Shown piece by piece: positions 48,612 to 59,419 of a DNA stretch of 64,000 bases (its first letter is position 1; every line of letters begins with the position of its first letter). The notes under the pieces were generated by a model, which was not told the DNA's origin, searched no databases, and worked only from the letters and a program-made list of their open reading frames with translations. The DNA lies in assembly GCA_033980235.1 (NCBI GenBank), contig CM067067.1:12242401-12306400 (forward strand), in the 5' to 3' direction. The translations under genes and the position numbers were made by a program. This DNA comes from Diadema setosum. Taxonomy: Eukaryota; Echinodermata; Echinoidea; Diadematoida; Diadematidae.

Positions 48612-51051
48612 TTTACATTTTGTGAATGTGTCTGGTAAATTAAGTATGAGCTCAATTGAAAATTCAAGTTCATATGATTTACTATCAGGTTTGATCCCAG
48701 TATGAAATCATGATAGTATTTGCCTCTTCTGAGAAAAATATACCTCCATATTTTAAGCATTGATTTTGTTATTGCAAAATGCACTTTGTCATTCAGACTA
48801 TGTTAAGTGTCTCATATGATGGAAATTACTTTATGTCATCTTTTACAGTATTCAAAAAGTACCTGCTGGTTAATCTACAGTGTAGCAGTACACAATAATG
48901 CCACTGTCTGTCGCCATATACGCTGAATAGACTCCTTGGAGGGTGAGCTTTTTGCCGTCATCATCTGTCTTGAACCAAATGCCACAGTTCTTTTCGCTCT
49001 CACTGCATCCATACAGCTAACTGTTTACGCTTTGCTCTTTTCATGCTGTTGGTAACCACTGAACTATCTACTTTGCCGGAGTACAATTTCCTAATTAGTT
49101 TACCTCCTAATACCCGGTCCTCTTAGAGCCCATTTGCACTTGCCATTAACAGCATCAGGTACTCAAGCACTACTTACGTCAATTAAGTGGCCATAATCTT
49201 ACATGAAAGAAAAAGACAGCAAAGACTCGACTCCATACACCTTGGGTTCACAGTCTAATAGGGCATTTACGAGCATGTGAGAGATTCCCTTTACTATGTC
49301 CAGTACAAATTCATATTTCACTGCATGACCTACCATACTCATCATAACTTCTGTGAACAGTCTGCACAGAATTATTATGCTCCTATTTCCGGGTATGCAA
49401 ATAAAGTACACACAATGAGGATTCTGGAAACTAGTAATCTAAAAGAGATGAAAACAAGTCAGTTATATAACCTAAAAGATGCTATCATATCTTTCATAAC
49501 AATATGATGATGTTATTATTGTAATTGCCTAGTGCTGCCTTTCATGTAGCACAATATCTCCCCATAAGTATGGTTCAGGGAGAAAGGGAAAAGGTTTGAT
49601 TCATTATTTAGGCAATATGGCTAAATATGTAGAAAGTTTTGGACGAGTATTGTAAGCATAGGGGGACATAAGATAGGATGTGTGACTTACATTTGCTGCA
49701 GAAGACTGTCCAGAAGGGATCAGTCCATTGCAATTGAACCCTCCACATCCTTTGACCATTGTACACAGGTGGCTCTGAGGAAGGGTCAAGCCAGTGATCG
49801 TCTTATTCATCTGTGCACAGTGTATCTGTGTGGGGGTCACTGCGTGGTGAAAATTAAACATCATGTTGAATGTTATAAAACAATTAGCACACTTTGTGAT
49901 TATAAAACAACTAGCACACTTTGTGATAAACCTCTGCTTTCAGCAGAAAACAGTTTATTTTGAATTCTTCAGCAGATTTCTTAGCCCTTAGCTCCATGAA
50001 GCTGTTAATGATGACTGCATGTTGCCACATTGAGTCAAACACACTTTGAATTGCTGAGGCTATGAAAGCATAACAGGCTGTATTTAATACAGTATCCAAC
50101 ACCTGACAGCAGTTAAGTGAATATTAACAAAGAGATTATTTGGAAAAACTGAATATAAGCAAACAATTTTAAAAGAATTAAGTAAACCATATGGTTTTAT
50201 ACAAACAAATACCTTACCTGCCTAAAATTCCCAATTATCCATCATACAGCAAAAATAAATAAATGATTAACTTAAATATTATAATATACCTACCAATTGC
50301 GGATTTTGAAATCATGCACAATACATACAATACATATATCATAATTATCGTCGCCGGTCACACGAACCGACGAATCACTCGATTTTGGGTCAAATTTTCG
50401 ATTTTGAGATTTTCAATCATTTCGATAGTAGACATTCCATACTACATATTGTGAAATTCTCAGTGTGTAATTCGGTGTAATTTTTACGTAGTTATCACTT
50501 TTGTAGAAGTATGTAATTCCATTTGTGAAAATTATTTGTTTTCCCCATAGACGCGTGTGTTAAACAATCAGGCGATTCAGTCCGACGAATCCGACGAATC
50601 AGTGCGCATTGACTTGCGTGTTGTTTTTGCGATTCAACAGTTCATTGACCGCGCGCATAGTGCGCGTACAATGTAATACATGTGTTGACAATGACAACGC
50701 TCAATGTACATGTACATATGGACACACATGGAAAATGACAACGTTCTTTGCAGACCGAAAATACATGCATGCAGCTCTTTGACGATTTCCCGCTTATTTG
50801 TTAACAATACAATTCGATAAAAACTTCACAAGTTAGAGCAAGAATTGAAGTCTGGTGTACTACAAAAATAATTGGAAATTATAGACATGAAAGTGTAGCA
50901 ACCATAAGTCAAAAATGGGCTAACTTCAAACGCGTTTTTCTCGAATTGTCATTCTTACGCAAACCTGAGGGATTCGTCGGTTCGTGTGACCGGCGACGAT
51001 ATAATATATACAGTATGGGTGATAACATACAGGCTTCATTGTCACATTGTA

Positions 51052-51102
<51 letters not shown>

Positions 51103-52598
51103 TACATGGGGGGGGGGGGGGGACAGGAAAGACATGACATGTAGATATACAATACATACTGATAAACTTGGCCTCTCAAACTTAGCCCTAACCTCAGCTT
51201 GCTTTAATGAATAGATGATGCATACTTTACCTGCTGCTGTGCAGTCACGCACAGGAATGATGTAATCTGGAAATATCGGATAGGAGAATGTAATCAGGGG
51301 CGTTGGTCCACTAAATTTAAGGCGCAGCTGGAAGGCAAAGTGGATAAGACAGAAACTAAAACAGATAAAGTGATGCTGATACAACAAACATTTTCATTTG
51401 GTATTTTCTTTGGACAAAGTTTGTTGCAAACACCAACTCATCTTTTTCTTTATCAAAGAAATAGTCACTGACATTACTCTCGAATTAATGAACCAAGCAT
51501 TCATGTCATCTCCATTTAGAAAAAAAGAGAAAAAAAAAAATATATATACATGTATATAATATTGATGCCAAAGTCACAACATATCTCATTGCCATCAGCT
51601 TTCTCATGCATGTTCCTTCTAGCTGACATTTTTTAATCTTAAAGCTTTTAAACTATCTTTGTCCTCATGGCTGTTAGGAACAAGTGCATGACAATGGATC
51701 TGTTAAAACATGATGAAAAATCATATTTACTTTCCAATGAACTGATCACATAAATAAGACAGAAACAATCTGTGTATAATCGCAGTATCACACAAAGCTA
51801 TAGGAGTCAACCTTTGAAAGTAACAGCTGGAACATCCTCACATTTGGCAATCAGACGGAGAGACATTTGATGTACCGTACCAGAAATGTTGACCCTTCAC
51901 AAAGTGCAAACATCTGTTCTCTGTCTATCTGTCTAACATATTATTTGCAAAGTCAATTTGAAATCATGTAAGATCATTGCACGAACAGATGGCTCATTTT
52001 ATATTGCTGTGCTTCAAGGACAATCAAAGTCATTCCAAATCAGTGCACATTGCTCTGTTTATATTCTGTATAGTTAGAAATTGATGCTGATCTTTGACTA
52101 TGATAATTGAAGCCAGATGCTAAACTTCACAAATTCCGCATAAGAAAAAATTTAACACATTGGAGGAGATTTGTAGTACTGCCCTATTACAGTTCCTTCA
52201 TGGTGTCCTGGTGTCTGGACCAGCCAGCTAAGTCCATTTGAATTTTCTCATGAAATTTAGTTAATCAAAGTGTCTCACATCTCAGAAAAGTACAAATAAT
52301 TCAACATTCACAGTCCATTCCTAGGTGCATGTTGTCTGCTCAAGGATAAAGAATTGATGATGTATTTCATCACATCTGTGAAATCTTCAGCTCGCTGGCA
52401 ATACACTGTGAATTGTGGTATTAGATAGATTCTGTTTGTTGGGACTCACCCCTATTTCAAGACCTGATGTCACTTTCTTGAAGTGGACCTTGACTGATAT
52501 TTGAAGGCGCATTCCTGGAAACAGGTTGTATGTTAAACCTGAAACATGAAAAGAGGACATAATACTGTGAGATCAACAAGAAAGCAAAATATGTATAT

Positions 52599-52658
<60 letters not shown>

Positions 52659-55600
52659 GTCATGCTATTATACAGCAAGCTAATATTCTAGTAGTGACTT
52701 ACTACTTGCCTTGCAAGTGAGCACAAACCATTGAGTGTCATCTTTTACACACTTCTGAGACATATACATCAGATCTTGAATACATTTCTGATGATGTCTG
52801 TAAACTGTGACCTTAAAAGTGTCCTTTCAGGGGGAAAAAAGATGTGTTAAATTTAGAGTGATAACATACTTGGTTTATACTGTTGTCAATGGAGATGCAA
52901 TTATGTATGAATTTTTTTAAAGATTTGTGCAACATTTATAAGGCTGGCTGGAAAAAAAAAAATTGTAAATGTGAATCATATCCCTCTGGTTTACCTGGAA
53001 CTGGATATGTGTTTCCGTGCATGACAGTCTGCTCAAAGTAAACATTATCGGTGTTGCTCAGTACAAGAAGTCTCATCTGAGCTGGGGTGGCACAGGGAAG
53101 CAGCTTCACATCAAATATTATATCCTTTCTCTGGAAAGACAGAGAGAAATAAAATTACAAGAAAGTGTTTATATACATTCATCTTTTCACATTTTATTAA
53201 TCATTGACGATATTATCATGTTAATATTCTTACAAGGCACATACGTGATACATGCTCTCCCTAAATAATAGTGTTAATGGCCTTTGATCATATTGAACTT
53301 TATCATGGTGATTGATATCTAGGAGAAGTATAATCATGTAAAAAATGGAGGAAAATGACCTTGACAATTATGTTCTAGAAGAGAAAATATGTGCCGTTAC
53401 GTATGGGACCAGAAAAATTTTGGTTTTTTTTTTACATTTTTTTCAACCTAAAAACTCTCTGAAAGTATTTCATTCTACAACTTGTAACTCACTGTGATGA
53501 AAGTCACAACACTCAAGATTATTTTATTTTTATTTTTTATTTATTTATTCTCCACTCATGGGACGGATAGCCCTGGTCAGCTAAGAGCTGTTTTTCACAG
53601 GGGTCCGACCATATATTACAAAAACAAACAAACAAACATGCAATCATTAAAATGTACAAACATTGAAACACACGTAAAAGGAATAAGAAAGAGATAGAAA
53701 AAATGTATGTACAATATATGCAATATGCTTAGAAATATACACAATACATTACAATATAATATGCATTGCATTATTTAAAAAAAACAACAACATTATTCAC
53801 ACAGAAGAAAGGATGCCTCCATCGCTAGGCATTTTTTCTGTTTTTATATGTAATGAGTTCCATGACCTTTTACCCCATGACCCTTAATCCAGATCAGTTC
53901 AGCTTCAGAGGTAAGTTTCATGTCATGAGGCAAAAAAACTTAGTAAGGACAATTTTTTTATCACTTGCAATAAAAAAAATGATACAAAACATTACTTTGA
54001 ATTAACATCTTCATTATCATCACATACATGTGTTATACAATGCAGCTACAATGTACTGTAGCTAGAGCTCTACATTGTGTGGTGAACAATACCCAATAAA
54101 CTTGTAGTTGAACTGCAATTTTTCAATCTGCTTGTGTACAGTATTTGGTTTTTCAGTACCCTTTAAATCAGAGGTCTCTACTTAAAGGGACTGTACAGTT
54201 CTGGTTCAGATGGGAATTCTGATTTCAACTTTTACAAGATAATTAGCACTTCTTTTATGAAATATTTATATAGCATACAATTCTAAGAGGAATTCAAAGT
54301 TAACATGACAAAAATCCGTTTTGAAATAGCTGAGATATCCAGAAATGTGTTGTCCTAACAAAAGGTGGGTCACATTTTTTTATTAGGACCACTTCATTTT
54401 ACTTTTTATTTGTTTTTTTGTTTTTTGATATCTCAGCCATTTCAAATTGGATCTCCATCAAATAAACTTTGAATTCCTTTAGTCTTAGAATTGTATGCTC
54501 TTTAATAATTAATATAATTGGTTTCCAATCATCTCGTAAAATGTTGAAAACTAAATCCCCATTTCTACAGAAACTATACCATCCCTTTAATGCTGATTTT
54601 CATTGTGTATTTTGCCATCTCCCCCTCCCCCTTTCTGAAAATTGTTCAGTCAAGTACATGTATTGTTTCAAGTGTCTATAACTCAAAAGTAGCTGCAAAG
54701 TTGGGATGCTTTCTTAAGGATGATTGACCATTTGTGTACTGAGAGACCCTCCCAGCTAGCTACATGCATTCACATACAATATGTATGAGGATGTCCCATA
54801 CGTAACGCATTTGTTCCATACGTAACATTATTTAATTGCCTAATAAAAAATATTTCTTTTACTGTTTCTTCTTTTTTCTATGGTATTTAACTTCTCTAAA
54901 GAATAAATTAGAACTTTCTAAAAGGGCATTCAAATAACCTTAGAAATTTCAGAGAAAACCTAAAAAAATGACCTCAATTTGTTACGTATGGGACATCTCA
55001 TGATAGGACACGAGCTAATTTGCATAATCATTTGAATAATCCCTACATTTTCATACCAAGTTAAACTATTTGATGAATTTCTTATGTCCACATATTAATC
55101 AAATATCATTTGCTTTCCATTGAATAAATATGAATTTTTATAAATGTCCCATACGTAATGCTGTATTTCACATTTATGCAAATGAAGCCCTTGAAATTTG
55201 GGGTGCCGTTCGTTATTCCGAAGGTTCACTATTCCGAAGGTTCGTTATTCCGAAGGTTCGTTAATCCGAAACACACAAATTCCCTATACCCAGAGGTTCG
55301 TTAATCCGAAATGAAAAAGGGTTCGTTAATCCGAACATTTGTGGCGTTATTCCGAAGGTTCGTTATTCCATAGATTGGTTAATTCGAAAGTGAAATTCAG
55401 AATAACGAACCTTCGGAATAACGAATCTTCGGACTAAAGAGCCTTCGGAATAACGAACCTTCGGAATAACGAGCTGTAATCAAAATTTGCATCAGTTTAC
55501 ATAATATCATTTTATCCTTCATGGAAATCAAAACTTCAACTCATCAGCTTCAAAATGATACCAAACACGTCAATATTGAGCAAAGATGAAATTTTGCCTT

Positions 55601-55763
55601 CTGAGGGGACCTTATCTTGGACTTGCCTGTAATCAGGCAGCAAGAATCTTTGTAGGTGATGTAGAATTTTATGAAAATAAAACAGTATAAAACCATCAAA
55701 ACATTGACAGGGTTTAACAAAAATTCCTGCACAACTACATTCAATTCCTTGGCCTTGTAAGAC

Positions 55764-55804
<41 letters not shown>

Positions 55805-58800
55805 AACATTGGCTGCCTGTGATGGAAATTCCTGCACAACTTCATTCAAATTCTGGGCCCCGAGGTCCTTTTTTGCTCCCAGGTTAAGATTGCCAACAAC
55901 CAATCAATCACTATGTAGAGGGAAATAGGCTTCAAACATCCAGTGAATTGAGAAGTGGATTTGAACCAGACACTGAAAAGTTTGCAGCCTTCTGCAGCCA
56001 ATGGCTTCCACCTCCTCCTGACATAAGTCGATATCGTGACAGTCTAACAACTTCTACCTTGCAACATCCAGGTCTCACTACTATATGCCATAATATCTGG
56101 TTAAGTTTAATCATATTCTTTGTTCAACTACTCTTTTAAACAGGGTTGGAGTTGTGAGGCTGAGGAATAGTGAATGCTCATAAAAACTACTTTAATGCAG
56201 AGTCTCTTGATCCCTTCTGTCACACGCTGTTGTCTCCTCTCCCCGAAGAGCTAACATGTTACCATGGTTACAGGGCCTGCTCGAGACTTTGTATTCCTAG
56301 CCATGAAGCTCCCTGTATTCATCATCCCCATGAGTGGAGCTGGTTCATGACTAATAAAGTACCTGGCAGTTCTGGCCAACTGTTAATAACAAGCAGTTTG
56401 CTTGCCAGAGGCTTCCATTCATTCCACTACATGTAGTGTATACGCTACATTTGCGAGTCTAATTTTTCCTGAATCGGGACTTCCCGACAATTTCGCAAGT
56501 GGTTAAATTCACACTTGTGGAGCACAGTATTGAACAGAGAAATGTATGCGTGCATGTTACATTCATGTCAGGAGCAGAGTTGTTTTTCACATGTTTTTAA
56601 ATTAACAAATAACACCGACTCACGAAATTCATGAAAATTAAAACCTTGCAAAATATTTGGTATATACAGTACAGTATATGTTTATATGTTTAACTGCACT
56701 GGACAGAGTTTGTTCCCATATCTTTGTGGCTTACTCCATCATGGAAACCCGGTTCTCCCATCTTCTCTCAGGGTGTTTAGATGCAAAAACATTTATACCA
56801 AAACAAAATGGCCCAATTAATCTATATGTGTGAACGCTGACTAACGAAATGACATATATAACGAAACGACATGTAACAAAACAATGGTCAGAATCAGCAT
56901 TCCTTCATGTCTGAACGTATGGCAACCATATAGATCTAATGGTATAACTGAGCGGGGCTTATTGTGTGCATGCGCAAAAGGTGACCCTATTCCTCTCACT
57001 AGTGGCAACGTCATGGCCATAACAACATGCGCAATGAGAAACAACACATCTATACAACATTTTCCAGAAAGGTCAAGATTAGTAGCATCTGAGTGGTCAG
57101 TCCGCACTACGACGATTCTGTACGTCGTTTCTTTATTAAGTTTTGGTATAAACTGGCCAGCGTCTGAAAAGGGGGTCTGTCTCACCATCAACAGTTGCAT
57201 GCAGACACAGTGTTTGTCTTCAAACATTCGCCCTTCTATTCTCGGAAGCTCCAAACCAGGCTACCACTTTAAAGGGTGTGTACAGTTCTGGTTGAGGTGA
57301 GGATTTGGCTTTTAACATTTTGCGAGATATTCAGAAACCACTCTATGAGATGTCAAAGAGCATGCAATTCTAAGGGGTTTTAAAAGTTTATTTGATGAAA
57401 ATCGGTTTTGAAATGGCTGAGATATCCAAAAACAAGGTGAAATAAAGAGATTCTAATAAAAGGCATGGCCTGTCGCCTAATACTATTATCCCTTTTTTTG
57501 GATATCTCAGCCATTTGAAAACCAATTTTCATCAAATAAACATTGAATCCTTCTTAAAATCCTTCTTAAAATTACATGCTCTTTCATATTTCATAAGAGG
57601 TTTCTCATTATCTCACTTAGGAATGTTCAAAACATGAATCCCCACCTCAACCAGTACTGTACAGTCCCTTTAACCTCAAATTTCCATCAGCATCAGGCCA
57701 TCAGCACCAGCTTGCATGCATTTATCCTTTACATGCCCAGGCACTTGGTTCAACTTGCCAGCCTTATCATCAACAGTCAGTAATCCATCTAAACTTGAAC
57801 TAGCTAGACTAAGTTCTAAAGTCAGCAAACCCTGTGCACTCAGGTGTAGCAATGTACCTCAGTCTAACAGGAAGTCCATAGTGACATATAGGGATTAGGG
57901 AGATTAGATAAGCTCTATTCATTGACAATTTGTTTCAAGACATCTGAGTTGATGTCTCCTCATGTGTGCCAATTAGTGAACTGACATCATGAATTGTCCG
58001 GTCAATAGGCCTAATGTCCTGGCTAGCATTCTCATAAAAGAACTGGATCTCTGCTTTATACACCAAAAAATCCTCAACACCTGTGCTTTCTTGGGGCTCC
58101 CATATATATGATATAATAATGATATAATGAAAACCTCTCAAGGGCTACAGTAAAGTGTCCTCTCATTGAGCTTGATTATCATTACCATTTCCAACACTAC
58201 TGTATCATTAGAATACAAACTAATGCTGATATTGTTATCATCAGCATTATACAGAATTTGTAATCAAATCAGAAAACAATAATTGCACAAATACCTTGTA
58301 TTACTCAAAATTGTTTGAACTATCCATTCAAAGGTCATAATGAAATAGTAGAGTCTCCCAAACATAATATTGTGTAAATAAACTGTGCACATCTTATTCA
58401 TATATGACAGATAAGCAGTCTTGACAAGGATTAGTTGTCACCAATATTCTTCTCTAAAACATGTCTTCAGCTGGTGTCTGGATAATGGCAGACTGTTGAA
58501 GCTTTCCTGGTGAGGGAGAACATCAGGTTTAGTCAGGTGAAGTTGACTCTTCACTTTCCATGTACCGCACGTAGCATCATACTGAACATCCATTACTCAG
58601 AAGCATGACAATTCAAATCACCAGTCACAAGGGTAAATGTGGCTGTACATAAACCAATGCTACTCACATGTCTGTAAGACATAGAGTAATGTAAATCACT
58701 AAAGCTTCCATTCGCACTGATCTCTCGCTATTAATTCTTTTTTTTTTAATCTACTAGACAGATCAAAAGGTTAGCAAGATGACTATGAGTCATCATCATG

Positions 58801-59335
58801 AGCACACCTCAAACTCTCCAGAATAACTTATATCCTTCCAAACTTGTTCTTCAGCCAATTTCTCTCCTACCTACCTGATAATTCATGTGTCATTTAAGAC
58901 TACTTCCAGAGGTGACAGATAGGCATGCTTCCTTCATTACTACCAATGTTGCCAGAAGCTAAAAAATCCCAAACACAATTTATTTCCAAAGAAACAAACA
59001 GTTTAAAGTCTGGTACATTATCTTCTTCAAGTGGCATTTCTGACAAAGTTTCAACTTGAATACATTAATCATAACAGAGAAATGAAAGCAGCTCTTTTTT
59101 AATCAACCAGGATAGAAACAGGAGAGGGGGTTAACAAAAATGTTGTAGAAGTAATGCTCGTGGCAATGCCATTTCTGTCACTGTCTGACATTTTCCTCTG
59201 GAACTTGTTTCCTCTTCTCCACTGGTGTATTTTTAGAGAAATTTATTCATTGCTTGCCTGTGATTTCTATGGCATGTAATTGGGGATCGTTGTAATACTA
59301 CTAAGTCCCTACTACTATTACTACTACTACTACTC

Positions 59336-59419
<84 letters not shown>

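Larger units (their letters stand above)
44603..49690 (-). other. Intron inside module 2 (first)
   Basis: It holds the tandem-repeat element 45472-46631, an ATC-rich tract (46685-46850), a 93-bp miniature element (46971), GA and TA microsatellites and the possible exon 48870-49016. The remaining sequence shows nothing. Confidence 0.7.

Noticed and set aside
50926..51387. 153-codon minus-strand frame
   Set aside because: Only the part within 51231-51327 is a real exon; the rest crosses an AT microsatellite and a transposon end.
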